21,538 nt of DNA from the IMG/VR virus record IMGVR_UViG_3300046011_000144, positions 1 to 21,538 of that record; one strand, written 5' to 3'. Below the pieces are notes generated by a model, which was given only the letters and a program-made list of their open reading frames with translations, made no database searches and had not been told where the DNA came from. This document shows, piece after piece, positions 1 to 7,996 of this stretch (positions within the stretch are counted from its first letter, which is position 1; every line of letters begins with the position of its first letter). This DNA is from a virus. A program made the position numbers and the translations under genes.

Positions 1-304
1 AATTAAACGATGTCAGACTGCTGGAAAGGGCTGTGTTGGCATCTGTTGTATTGCTGTTAATCTCAGTGTTTACACCCCTAAGAGTGTCAAACAAATGGTG
101 ATTAGTAGCAGTGCTTCTGTCCTTGATCCAGACTAAACCATCTTTAATTGCAAGGTTAACCCCATTTTCGATAGTTTGGCTTGTCGGTGATTGCTGATCC
201 CAAAAAACATAGTTACCTGTATACAGATAAGTGCTGAACACGTCTTCAATCACTTGACCCTGTGCAGCAGAAGAAGCGGTTGCAAGTGCCTTTTTACTAA
301 GCAT
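1..304 (-). CDS. Tail fibre/adhesin-like protein, N-terminal part (cut by window edge)
   Basis: The frame stays open from an ATG at 304 to the window edge, giving 101 residues without a stop. The N-terminus (MLSKKALATASSAAQGQVIE) is followed by a stretch ending in IENGVNLAIKDGLVWIKDRS and then HHLFDTLRGVN. The pattern 'NG(I/V)xLA..GGLVWIK.R....HHLFDT.RG' is common in phage tail and appendage proteins with a lectin/LamG-like fold, especially in environmental phages; that match is from memory. The start codon overlaps the stop of the preceding gene as TAATG, and GGAG lies 8 bases upstream, so it is translationally coupled. Its place as the last gene after two other distal tail genes suggests a receptor-binding or decoration role on the tail tip. 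The C-terminus and any chaperone domain are outside the window. Confidence 0.8.
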   Translation of the reverse strand, partial: MLSKKALATASSAAQGQVIEDVFSTYLYTGNYVFWDQQSPTSQTIENGVNLAIKDGLVWIKDRSTATNHHLFDTLRGVNTEINSNTTDANTALSSSLTSFN

Positions 305-1116
305 TATGCATCTCCTACACGAGCGCCATACAAAGTTGAACCAACTTTCCACAGAACAATAGCAGTAAAGCCTGTAGTATTCAAGATCGGGGCAACACCG
401 TTGTCAGTCTTCCAAACCACAGAGGGCCAAGTGATCGTAAAGGCTGCGCCATCATCAATCATCAAGGTCACTGCTTCACCAGCAACAAAACTGTCTGTGG
501 GAGTAGAAGCACCACTCAAGGTCCAAGTCTGGACTGTACCATTGTTGGGGTTCAAAGCAGGGGTAGTACCAGACAACGCAAAGACAGTTTCAATGATAGC
601 ATTGGCGAACTTGACATCGCCATTAGCAGCAGCAGTCACAACCTTAGAGGCTTGAGAAGTACCAAGGGTGGTGATGTCGTTGTAGTTCAACTCAGCAGCA
701 GTTGCAGTAACACCAAAATCTGTCAATGCAGCCGCAGCATTAATACTGGCCCAGTTCGTAGTATCAAGCGAAGGGTCTGTGGTCAACCCTGAATGGGTCA
801 ACTTAGCACGATACGTCGAGAAGTTGATGGGGGAGTATCTGACAGAACCTACAGTGTAAGAACCTCCAGATACCCAAGCGGAAGCTACTTGAGCCGCAGA
901 GGCAGCACTGGCAGAGGCATTAGCAGCAGCGATAGCAGCAGCACTAGCATCAGCGTCTACAGCAGCACCTACACTCTCAATATAGTCACCAGCAGCATTT
1001 AGTTGAGTTTGAAAAGCAGGCAAGGCACCAAGAAAAGCATCTGCTTGAACAGTAAAGTTTGTAGGGTCTTGACGAGAGGGTGGGGTAGGAAGTGTAGAAA
1101 TCGGGGGGTAAGCCAT
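304..1116 (-). CDS. Tail fibre-like protein with carbohydrate-binding-like module
   Basis: A 270-residue protein. The N-terminus has TPPSRQDPTNF...ADAFLGALP, a motif I recognise from many phage tail and fibre proteins. An Ala-rich, probably coiled-coil linker follows (about 50-80). Residues 81-124 form a Trp/Tyr-patterned module (W..GG.Y..G..V.Y.......Y.A......T.DP.....NW) like the CBM5/12 chitin-binding fold used by phage fibres. Next comes an ATAAELNYND segment, frequent in fibre shafts, and a Thr/Gly-rich beta C-terminal region ending in VGSTLYGARVGDA. It starts one base after the stop of the upstream gene. The likely role is a structural or receptor-binding appendage of the tail tip; the actual ligand cannot be read from sequence. 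Confidence is high for a virion appendage protein and low for the specific ligand. Confidence 0.85.
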   Translation of the reverse strand: MAYPPISTLPTPPSRQDPTNFTVQADAFLGALPAFQTQLNAAGDYIESVGAAVDADASAAAIAAANASASAASAAQVASAWVSGGSYTVGSVRYSPINFSTYRAKLTHSGLTTDPSLDTTNWASINAAAALTDFGVTATAAELNYNDITTLGTSQASKVVTAAANGDVKFANAIIETVFALSGTTPALNPNNGTVQTWTLSGASTPTDSFVAGEAVTLMIDDGAAFTITWPSVVWKTDNGVAPILNTTGFTAIVLWKVGSTLYGARVGDA

Positions 1117-1117
1117 A

Positions 1118-2023
1118 TTAGGTTAATCCTTCTACTTCAATGGCACCAAGCGAGTAAGATGGTGTTTCTAGGGTCAAGTCAAATCTACGATAGAAACCAT
1201 AGACCACTGTGCCGTAAGACGTATCTTCTGAACCAATGTACACAATTGGTGTAGCACGGTATTGGGCCAATGTAGACTGAATTTTTCTTGTGTTTTGTGT
1301 TGGGTAGCTTACGTTGTAGTCAACCAATTGTGCGAAAGCCCGCTCAACCACAATAAAGTTACCAAAGGCATCTGTCTCTTTACGGGAGAAATCTTCGATG
1401 CTAACCGAAGTACCATAGGTGGTCAAACCAATTTCTGAGAAGAAACCGCTGACAATCTGGCCAATTTTTACATCTTGACCTGTTGTATTGGTGACAGTGA
1501 TTTGAACATCTGAACCAACGTAAGGGGGAATGTTCAAAAACAAGGCTTCTTGAAGTTGGGTTTGCTCTTCAAAAAAGTATGTATACCAATCTATGATGTT
1601 TTTGTTGTCAAGAAGGCCGATAGTCTCATTGTAGACTTCACCATCAATATTGTCAGTTACAGTCACATTTGCGGAGATACCTTGCAGACCAAACAAAGCC
1701 ACAGCAGTTATGCTAGAATTTGGATCGTTTAGAACATATTCTGCACTTGTGGTCTGAACAACAGGGTCGCCAATTTTCTTGTCAAAGGCTTTCCAGCGGT
1801 TTGTTGCACCAATCTCCAACCACTTAGTGCCATTATCAGTTGTAGGATCATTACCAATATTGCTGTTGATAAGGCTTTCGTAGACTTTGTGAACACTTAC
1901 AACAATGACCCTATTTCCAACGGCGTATGTGGTCCCCGAAGACCACTCAGCATAATCATTTTCGGGGACCGAGGAACTAACAAGGATACTGTCTGTCACA
2001 GTTACAGGTTTAATAAGTTTCAT
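1118..2023 (-). CDS. Distal tail protein with carbohydrate-binding-like module
   Basis: A 301-residue protein directly after the tape measure gene. Residues 27-71 hold a WSSGTTYAVGNRVIV...HKVYES.......DP.....KWLEIG module followed by NRWKAFDKKIG. This signature is common in phage tail proteins placed just downstream of the tape measure and resembles a chitin/cellulose-binding module. The remainder (about 85-301) is predicted all-beta and has no catalytic motif that I can see. The start ATG at 2023 lies 3 bases past the tape measure stop, with AAAGGG 8 bases before it. The position suits a distal tail or tip component. It is not recognisably lambda L, K, I or J, so the exact structural role is inferred. 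Confidence 0.82.
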   Translation of the reverse strand: MKLIKPVTVTDSILVSSSVPENDYAEWSSGTTYAVGNRVIVVSVHKVYESLINSNIGNDPTTDNGTKWLEIGATNRWKAFDKKIGDPVVQTTSAEYVLNDPNSSITAVALFGLQGISANVTVTDNIDGEVYNETIGLLDNKNIIDWYTYFFEEQTQLQEALFLNIPPYVGSDVQITVTNTTGQDVKIGQIVSGFFSEIGLTTYGTSVSIEDFSRKETDAFGNFIVVERAFAQLVDYNVSYPTQNTRKIQSTLAQYRATPIVYIGSEDTSYGTVVYGFYRRFDLTLETPSYSLGAIEVEGLT

Positions 2024-2026
2024 TCA

Positions 2027-5000
2027 TTAGACCCTTTCAGGAGGAAGACCATCTGTATCCCATTTACGTTCAATATCATACACACGCTTAACATTCTTAG
2101 AGATTTCAACTTGGATTTGCAGTTGCTCAGAACGCATACCCGAAACCTCTCTACGAAGACCTGCTACAGCACCTGCAAGTTCAGGATCACGGAACATATT
2201 AGCCGTATCCCTATTGCTATAGATACGAGAAGGACCAGTAACTTCAAGTTCGGGACCACTCTCACCAACAATACGGGGACCACCAGAGTGCATACCCCCG
2301 TAAGCGAAACCGCGAACCTTGCCTGTAGGGACATTAGCAGCCGATGCAATCGCATTAGCTACAGCAGTCTGTGCAGCCGTTTGGGCAGCAATAGCAGAGT
2401 TGAGGGCAAGAATAGCATCAGCAACACTAAGGAACGTCTCACTCAACATTGGGAACTGTGCGATAAGCTCTTCGTGTTGTGCTTGTACTTGCTCATAGGT
2501 AGCTTGCGCTTCCATGTATTGAGCCATTGCCTCTTCTACAGTAAGAACTTCTTCGTTGATGATAAGAAGTTTCTCAGCAGCAGCAATCTGACGGGCTTCA
2601 TTGACCCTTGCTTGTTCCAGTTGACGTTCCAGAAGTTGCACGGCTCTTTCATCAGCAGACATAGAGGCTTCTGCAACAGCACGGCTCTTTTCGATAGCAT
2701 TGGTAGTCAGGGCAAAGTCTCTAGCGTAGTCTTGGAAGGTTCCAAAGAACTTTTCGCTAGGCTCATTCAAGATGCCCAAAGCACTGGTCAGCTTATCTAC
2801 ATCCATACCACCACTGGACACATAGGTCATGGCAGCACGACGAGAAGCGAAAGCACCAGCCTCAGAGGTAGCACTGCGGCCACTCAGAGCATTGTCAAGC
2901 AGTTCAAAAATCCTGCGCGATCTTTCGGCTTTAGCCTTTGCAGAGTCTATCTGAGATTCAATGCTTGAGAAGATACGAGAAAAACCGCTTTGTATACGAG
3001 CTACACGCGCCCCTACAGCCTTCTCGAGTTGACTACGAGCGGTAGCCAAACCAGATTGTGCAGCAGACAGTTGCCTATCCATAGCACTACGAAGGTTAGA
3101 AGCGGCCTGATCTACTCTTTGAGCAGCCATCTGCACGTCTTCCATAGCATGGACGAGGGTGAGCAAGCCCCTGTTCAATTCATGTGTAGCTGCAAGTTCC
3201 AACTCACGGTTTCTACGCAGGAGTTCCTCAGCATTACCTTGGAGTTCAAGAAGTCTTGTGGTTAGATCGTAACGCTGTTGTGCAGCCGCCAGAAGTTCGT
3301 TCATCGAAGTGAATTGACCAGACAGGGCCGTGAAGGCATCCCCCATCTTGACGATTTCTTCGTTGATCTTCTGGATTTTCTGTTCTTCAGTCAGACCTTT
3401 CAGAGAGACTTCAAAGTCATAAACAAAGTTCTCGAAGGCATCAGAAGAGATACCAAACAGTTCAGCAGCTTTAACGATCTGCGTCTGCATCTTCTGGACT
3501 GCTTCCACAATCGGATCAGAGATTTCAGCAGACACTTCACTCTCTGTTGTGGTAGTCTTCTTAGACAAACCGAAGAAGCGTGTAGTCTGGATCGTCTGGA
3601 AACTCTTGACGAGAGCATCCATGTTGGTCACTGTGATACGAAGTCCAGCATCAAGTTCTTTAGTCTTCTTCTTGAAGAAACTGAAAATGCCTGCAACAGC
3701 AAGAAGAGGTGCGGCGATAGCACCAATGGCTGTAGAGATGCCAGACAAGCCACCAACAGACAAGCCACCACTGACAGCGCCCATAGTACCACCAAGGCCA
3801 CCATAAACGGATGTCATAAAGCCTGAGCCAAAACCGGATGCGGCAGTTCCAAAGGCAGCGCCAATACCACCAGCAGCACCTGCCCCAGCAGCACTTGCAC
3901 CGAAACCGCCTGCCAAAGCAGCACCTGCACCACCAGCACCTGCCCCTGCAAAACCAAGTCCAATGAGGATTTGATTACGAGCAGCAAGGGCAATCATCTG
4001 TGCAAGCATGTTCTTGAAGGAGCCAAGAATGTCTTTTACAAAACCCTTGAAACCTTTGAAACCACGCATAACAAAGTCTGCGAAAGCATCGGCCACACCA
4101 TCAACAGCGTTGACAACGTAGCCATCCATTTGACTTGCAAACTGTTTAGCAGCTTTTTCTGCGGCTGTCAGTTCTTCTTTGAGTTTCTTAGAACTTCCAG
4201 CAGCTTTCTTTTGAGACTCACTCAGCTTGTCAAAAGTTGCATTTGCTTTTTCTAGCTTGGCTATTTTATCGATAGAAGAGACATATTCAGCATTAATTGC
4301 ACGAAGTTGGTCTGCACCAACAGCGACTTGAGCGGCTGCATCTCTCCGTTGCTTGGCCTCTTCCCTAAGACCTGCCACAGTTGCTGCACTAGCTGCGTTC
4401 AATCCCTTTTGAAGGGCATCAACTTTTGCAGTTGCTTGTGCCAGCTTAACATCAAGACCTGCACTAAAACCTGTTAGTTGAGACATGGCCGAAGCTGCGG
4501 CTTGCAAGGCTCTTTCCAGATTTTGCGCAGAAGCACTTGCAGATTCTAGTTCAGCAGCATTAGCAATGACTTCCGACTTCATCTCAAGCAGCTTTTGAAT
4601 AATGCTGTCATGAATACCAAGTCTTTTAAGTTCTGCCTCATAGTTCTCAAGAATTTGTTGGTTCTCTAATGCCTTGACTTCTAGAGATTGTTCACCATAG
4701 CTAATCTTAGCTTGACCCAACTCAATTTCTTGTTGAAGAGTTTTTTCTTCCTGATCGGCCAAAACCCTTCTTTTCTCAACAAGCAAACCTTGATATTCAA
4801 GAAGTTGTTCTGAGTTAGCTGCCCTCTCTTTTTCTAACGCGGCAATTTCTTGCTCTGTTGAAGAAACTAAGCCTAAAGAGGTTAGATAGGCTTGGTTGTT
4901 TGTAAGACCTTTTTCCTCAAAAGAGACTGAAACTTCTCGTTGTTTGGTCAGTTGCTCTTGCAACCTAAGAATTTCCAGAGTGATGTCCTCTTGTTGAGAC

Positions 5001-5626
5001 AAGAGTTGAACTTGTTCTTCGGGAAGAAGTTGAACACCTTCCAAATCAGCAATCTCAGCTTTCAAATCTTTGATACGATCTGTCAGCAAACCTGCCGCTT
5101 CTTCACCTTTTAGGAAAGGCGCAATAAGCCCTGTACCGATAGCAAGTGCAGCACCTGCAATAGCGCCTGCCGGACCAAAGAAACCAAGAAGTTGGGAACC
5201 TTGTTGTCCCAAAGCCACAGCAGCATTTGTCCCACTCTGAATCTGAACAGCAAGGTCGCCAATCTGATAACCAGCTTGTTGGGCAATAACTTCGATCCTA
5301 CGCATACCTTTTCGGCTAGTATTCTCAAAAGTTTGTGCTGACCTGTTTGCATTTTGAAAGGCTTGGTCCATTTTCTGCGTTTGTTTCCAAACAGCTTCTA
5401 TGGCCCTATCAACTTCTTGAACACCTTTACCATAAGTCTCCAGACTGATTTTACCAGTGTTAAAGGCTTTATCCAGAATAGCGTAACTACGCTCAAGTCT
5501 CTCTGTGGCTTTAATCTGCTTGACAACAGTGGACTCAAGTTTATTAAAGTCGTTGGTAAGGTTTCTGACAGAATCTTGGCCTTTTACCTGAACTTCAATC
5601 CCAATAACGCCAAGATCGTTAGACAT
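2027..5626 (-). CDS. Tape measure protein
   Basis: A 1199-residue protein that sets tail length and occupies the tail tube before DNA ejection. The N-terminal part (to about 150) is helical and typical of siphophage tape measures. A hydrophobic glycine-rich segment lies at about 146-172 (GFFGPAGAIAGAALAIGTGL). A long Glu/Gln/Leu coiled-coil region follows (about 180-500). Then comes a Gly/Ala-rich hydrophobic block (about 550-655) ending in FSFFKKK, the kind of segment proposed to cross the host membrane. Near the C-terminus, at about 1107-1130, is the conserved YGG..SGGPRIVGESGPELEV motif. I chose ATG 5626, which overlaps the chaperone GT stop by 8 bases. An in-frame GTG at 5635 would add three residues, and neither start has a clearly better ribosome site. 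The neighbours (chaperones upstream, distal tail genes downstream) are canonical. Confidence 0.96.
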   Translation of the reverse strand: MSNDLGVIGIEVQVKGQDSVRNLTNDFNKLESTVVKQIKATERLERSYAILDKAFNTGKISLETYGKGVQEVDRAIEAVWKQTQKMDQAFQNANRSAQTFENTSRKGMRRIEVIAQQAGYQIGDLAVQIQSGTNAAVALGQQGSQLLGFFGPAGAIAGAALAIGTGLIAPFLKGEEAAGLLTDRIKDLKAEIADLEGVQLLPEEQVQLLSQQEDITLEILRLQEQLTKQREVSVSFEEKGLTNNQAYLTSLGLVSSTEQEIAALEKERAANSEQLLEYQGLLVEKRRVLADQEEKTLQQEIELGQAKISYGEQSLEVKALENQQILENYEAELKRLGIHDSIIQKLLEMKSEVIANAAELESASASAQNLERALQAAASAMSQLTGFSAGLDVKLAQATAKVDALQKGLNAASAATVAGLREEAKQRRDAAAQVAVGADQLRAINAEYVSSIDKIAKLEKANATFDKLSESQKKAAGSSKKLKEELTAAEKAAKQFASQMDGYVVNAVDGVADAFADFVMRGFKGFKGFVKDILGSFKNMLAQMIALAARNQILIGLGFAGAGAGGAGAALAGGFGASAAGAGAAGGIGAAFGTAASGFGSGFMTSVYGGLGGTMGAVSGGLSVGGLSGISTAIGAIAAPLLAVAGIFSFFKKKTKELDAGLRITVTNMDALVKSFQTIQTTRFFGLSKKTTTTESEVSAEISDPIVEAVQKMQTQIVKAAELFGISSDAFENFVYDFEVSLKGLTEEQKIQKINEEIVKMGDAFTALSGQFTSMNELLAAAQQRYDLTTRLLELQGNAEELLRRNRELELAATHELNRGLLTLVHAMEDVQMAAQRVDQAASNLRSAMDRQLSAAQSGLATARSQLEKAVGARVARIQSGFSRIFSSIESQIDSAKAKAERSRRIFELLDNALSGRSATSEAGAFASRRAAMTYVSSGGMDVDKLTSALGILNEPSEKFFGTFQDYARDFALTTNAIEKSRAVAEASMSADERAVQLLERQLEQARVNEARQIAAAEKLLIINEEVLTVEEAMAQYMEAQATYEQVQAQHEELIAQFPMLSETFLSVADAILALNSAIAAQTAAQTAVANAIASAANVPTGKVRGFAYGGMHSGGPRIVGESGPELEVTGPSRIYSNRDTANMFRDPELAGAVAGLRREVSGMRSEQLQIQVEISKNVKRVYDIERKWDTDGLPPERV

Positions 5627-6391
5627 TCTCTTCACCCATCGCTCTAATATAAATATTGTCTAGGTCTTTGATAACACCTATTTCCCAAGGTGTTAGTTCA
5701 ATACCCATCATACGACACCAAAAGTAGATTGTGTCATAGGAAATTGGATTTGGGCCACTCATATTGTAGGTTCTACCGTTGTGTAGTTCCAAGAAAGCAG
5801 CCCAAATATGCAAAGCTAAATCAGGGAAGGTGGGAGGTTCCTCAAGGTTATCCTCACGGTCCTCAAGTTCCTCGACACTCTTCCCTAACTGTTTAGCGAC
5901 TTGCTCTAGGTGATCCCTTTCTGTTGCTTTCGAACCTTTGACTTTACGATCCAGTCTAAAGGACTTCTGAGCATAATCCAGAAGGGCCAGTCTTACTTCT
6001 CCAAAAAAGCCTGAGCGTCTCCAAGCGCAGCGTCAACTTGGTCCTTGACCCAAGGCAACTGAGTAAAGACTTCTCGCACTTTAGCTTCTGTGGCTTTAGG
6101 CTTAGTACCACCAAGAGTGATGGCCCAGTCTTCAACGCATTGTACCAGAAGTTCCATAGCCGAGTTTTCAATCTCCTCAGCAGAAAGCGTCAGCTTACCA
6201 CCACGTTGGGCTTTGGCAAGGCGACGGTTCTGTTGTGCATGAGCAATAGCTTTGTACTTCTTGCTATAGGGGCCATGCACAGTAATAGTCATGTTAGACC
6301 CATCTTCATTCGTCAGTACTTCCGAGGTAACGGGGTGGTACAGAATGACTTCGGTAGTCTCTTTCGGTTTACCAATTTTCAGCAAATCCAT
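5619..6391 (-). CDS. Tail assembly chaperone GT fusion, made by -1 frameshift
   Basis: The frame -1 relative to chaperone G is open from the slippery run at 6008-6002 to a TAA at 5621-5619, with no convincing start of its own. Slipping gives a 257-residue fusion: 130 residues of G plus 127 residues of T. The T part has a charged linker and then a conserved-looking domain with IWAAFLELHNGRTY, YFWCRMMGIEL and TPWEIGVIKDLDNIYIRAM. By analogy with lambda gpG/gpGT, G binds along the tape measure and the T domain recruits tail tube subunits. The T stop overlaps the tape measure start, the usual arrangement. The fusion itself is inferred from frame and position. The alternative is a separate 64-residue protein from TTG 5813, which I consider less likely because it lacks a ribosome site. 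Confidence 0.8.
5993..6391 (-). CDS. Tail assembly chaperone G-like protein
   Basis: A 132-residue, mostly helical, charged protein lying between the major tail protein and the tape measure, the standard place for a siphovirus tail assembly chaperone. The N-terminus is beta-like (TTEVILYHPVTSEVL..EDG) and the remainder helical, with KKYKAIAHAQQNRRLAKAQRGG and VQCVEDWAITLGG. The VEDW segment is typical of phage tail chaperones that track the tape measure. The ATG at 6391 is preceded by AAGGAT about 9 bases upstream. The 3' end carries a six-T slippery run three codons before the stop, so a minority of ribosomes are expected to continue into the T frame. The protein acts in tail assembly and should be absent from the finished virion, as known for lambda G. 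Confidence 0.87.
   Translation of the reverse strand: MDLLKIGKPKETTEVILYHPVTSEVLTNEDGSNMTITVHGPYSKKYKAIAHAQQNRRLAKAQRGGKLTLSAEEIENSAMELLVQCVEDWAITLGGTKPKATEAKVREVFTQLPWVKDQVDAALGDAQAFLEK
6002..6008 (-). promoter_or_regulatory. -1 ribosomal frameshift slippery heptamer
   Basis: On the minus strand the sequence reads T TTT TTG in the frame of G, which fits the X XXY YYZ rule for simultaneous tRNA slippage. The 0 frame ends two codons later (GAG AAG TAA). The -1 frame is open for 127 codons to 5619. A possible stimulatory hairpin follows: CTTCTG (5984-5979) pairs with CAGAAG (5969-5964) across a 9-base loop, starting 17 bases after the heptamer, a little further than usual. The position at the 3' end of the gene before the tape measure matches the well-known tail chaperone frameshift. 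Confidence 0.78.
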
Positions 6392-6439
6392 GTCGGGTAT
6401 CCTTATTTGTCGGGTAGTGTGTCGGGTTTTATTAAAGAC

Positions 6440-6477
6440 GGGGCGAGATTTCCGCCCGACACAGATTTTCTCGCCCC
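6440..6477 (-). terminator. Hairpin after major tail protein gene, possible terminator/attenuator
   Basis: A perfect 9-base inverted repeat, GGGGCGAGA (6440-6448) and TCTCGCCCC (6469-6477), encloses a 20-base loop in the 107-base gap between the major tail protein stop and chaperone G. On the minus strand the stem is followed by GTCTTTAATAAAA, only a weak U-tract. A smaller CCCC-GTAA-GGGG hairpin precedes it, and GTCGGG (6421-6426) could pair with CCCGAC (6455-6460) in an alternative fold. A partial terminator here would lower expression of the chaperone and tape measure relative to the tail tube protein. The weak U-tract leaves RNA processing or 3'-end stability as alternatives. Confidence 0.5.
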
Positions 6478-6498
6478 TACCCCTTACGGGGATTTCTA

Positions 6499-7410
6499 TT
6501 AAGCGGAGCGGGTCAGCTTGATGTTCGTGCCTTCCACGCTGTCATACAGAGCCACGAAGGGCAGAGTAATCAGACGCGACTGGGGGTTAGCCAGAGGAAC
6601 CGAAGCACCGTTGTACTTGACACGCGGGAACAGGAAGGTGTAGTCCGAGGAACCCGTAGGATCGTCCACAGTAACTTGGATGGACGATTCGGTTTCGTTC
6701 AGGAACTTGTTGATGAGCGTAGCATTTTCGTAGTAGACGGTCATCGTACCTTCAACAACAGCGCGACCAAACTCCAACTGCGGGGTGGTCGAAGCACCAA
6801 CCACAAAGGTCGGGGCCAGCGAGTTGGACAGCGAGAATTCAAGCGAAGTCACGATAGCAATACCCGAACCACCGTCCGAGATAACACCGCTATAGCTGTC
6901 GAAGGGAGCATTAGCAGAAGCAGCCGTAACAGGCGAAGCAGTCGCAGAGGTGCCAGACTGAACCATTGTCTGACCGACCATATCGAAGGTGCCAGTGACC
7001 ATCTGGTTAGGAGCAATCGAAACACCAAGGGTCGAAACAGCCATACCCTTGAAGAGACGGTACTGAGAAATGTCAACAGCACGGTCTTCCATAGAGAAGA
7101 ACTTGGGGGTGGTGCCAATCTTCAAGACGTTGGTCGAGAACGAACTAAAGAAAGCCGATTCAAAGAGGGCGTCAAAGTCACCTTTACGCAGATCAACTTC
7201 AATCGAACCACCAGCTTGACGGTTGCCATGACGATCAACGCGAGGCATACGGTCAGCTTGGATTTCGTTACCTTCAACACGATCCTTGGTCAGATCAAGC
7301 GAGTGGCTGTTGATAGGCAGGTTAGCAAGCGTGGGGGTGGAAGGCGTAGTGCCGAAAGTGCTTTCAGCAATGTAAGCGAGGCTAGAGCGCGAACCCTGTG
7401 CAAAAGGCAT
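6499..7410 (-). CDS. Major tail protein (tail tube)
   Basis: A 303-residue protein that should polymerise into the tail tube. The N-terminus GSRSSLAYIAESTFGTTPST is typical of the siphophage tube family (Phage_tube_2-like). It continues with an LPINSHSLDLTKDRVEGNEI segment and then a Ser/Thr/Gly-rich beta protein. Residues around 216-250 (EFGRAVVEGTMTVYYENATL..KFLNETESSI) match the conserved tube-domain strand pattern ending in a phage-typical 'FLFPRVKYNGASVPLANPQS' stretch. The ATG at 7410 has a strong AAGGAG site 8 bases upstream. Codon choice is more C/G-ended than in neighbouring genes, as in the capsid gene, which fits high expression. Its place between the tail terminator and the chaperones supports the call. 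Confidence 0.93.
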   Translation of the reverse strand: MPFAQGSRSSLAYIAESTFGTTPSTPTLANLPINSHSLDLTKDRVEGNEIQADRMPRVDRHGNRQAGGSIEVDLRKGDFDALFESAFFSSFSTNVLKIGTTPKFFSMEDRAVDISQYRLFKGMAVSTLGVSIAPNQMVTGTFDMVGQTMVQSGTSATASPVTAASANAPFDSYSGVISDGGSGIAIVTSLEFSLSNSLAPTFVVGASTTPQLEFGRAVVEGTMTVYYENATLINKFLNETESSIQVTVDDPTGSSDYTFLFPRVKYNGASVPLANPQSRLITLPFVALYDSVEGTNIKLTRSA

Positions 7411-7413
7411 GAT

Positions 7414-7584
7414 TTATTCTCCTTCAAGAGTATTGGATTTTTGAGGTTTGGTGGTAGAAGTGGCCTTGACGGTTTCGAACAAATCTTCCCGATCAGCCAA
7501 GAGGGAGGCCACACTCTCTGGAACCTCATCCCCAATAAAGTAGGTATTACCTACAAACGCGAAATTAGAAATAGCTTTATACAT
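7414..7584 (-). CDS. Small conserved-type phage protein between tail terminator and tail tube
   Basis: A 56-residue protein. The motif MYKAISNFAFVGNTYFIGDEVPESVASLL resembles small phage proteins of the 'kak.nF.y.g..y..GDev' type often found in the neck-to-tail region. Their function is not established. The C-terminus is Lys/Thr/Glu-rich and probably disordered. I chose ATG 7584 because GGAG lies 9 bases upstream and the conserved part begins there. ATG 7599 would add five residues and overlap the previous stop, and TTG 7620 would add twelve. It lies 3 bases from the major tail protein gene and belongs to the same coupled series. No function is assigned. Confidence 0.68.
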   Translation of the reverse strand: MYKAISNFAFVGNTYFIGDEVPESVASLLADREDLFETVKATSTTKPQKSNTLEGE

Positions 7585-7588
7585 TAGT

Positions 7589-7996
7589 TCAGGCTCCATA
7601 AATGTACCATGCGATTGCAACAGGAGTGCAATAGAAGGGTGAGTCTAGATAACTCGTACCAACTTCTGCATATTCAATGGAGACTGTGTAACCATTGTAA
7701 GTAATATCCGTTCCCGCATCAAACCTAGACAACAGGGTGTCAGCAATATCGTAACCAGCACCAGTTCCCAAACCTTCAGGAGTGCAGATCAGGATGTTAT
7801 AGAACCCATCATATCTCTTTTGTGGGTTCAAACCACGAACAGCAGGACGACGAAGTGTTGGTACAAGGGTTGCTTTAACAAAGGCTGTACCCGTTGTAGG
7901 TTCAAAAGGTACGTTCTGCCTTGCAATAGTCGGGATGCTAGTAGTACCAGTCAAATGAGTGTCGAGACAAGCACGAATGTCGTTAATGATGCTCAT
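7589..7996 (-). CDS. Tail terminator-like protein (DUF4128 type)
   Basis: A 135-residue protein. The pattern IPTIARQNVPFEPTTGTAFV...LVPTLRR..., then YNILICTPEGLGTGAGYDIADTLLSRF, then GYTVSIEYAEVG, is that of the DUF4128/lambda gpU-like tail terminator family. These proteins cap the tail tube after the tape measure sets its length and form the surface that joins the head. The length is usual for the family. The start overlaps the previous stop as TAATG, with AGGAG 9 bases upstream. The order gp10-like, terminator, tail tube is standard for siphoviruses and supports the assignment. Confidence 0.87.
   Translation of the reverse strand: MSIINDIRACLDTHLTGTTSIPTIARQNVPFEPTTGTAFVKATLVPTLRRPAVRGLNPQKRYDGFYNILICTPEGLGTGAGYDIADTLLSRFDAGTDITYNGYTVSIEYAEVGTSYLDSPFYCTPVAIAWYIYGA

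Noticed and set aside
1889-2968. 359-codon open frame on the plus strand, opposite the tape measure and distal tail genes
   Set aside because: It is antisense to two well-supported genes, has Ser/Arg/Cys-rich shadow composition, no ribosome site and no family match.
5619-5813. Stand-alone 64-residue gene before the tape measure
   Set aside because: The only start is TTG without a ribosome site, and the frame is continuous with the chaperone slippery site, so the frameshift product explains it better.
6676-7587. 303-codon plus-strand open frame opposite the major tail protein
   Set aside because: Arises from G/C-ended codon use of the tail tube gene read on the other strand; composition is unlike a real protein.
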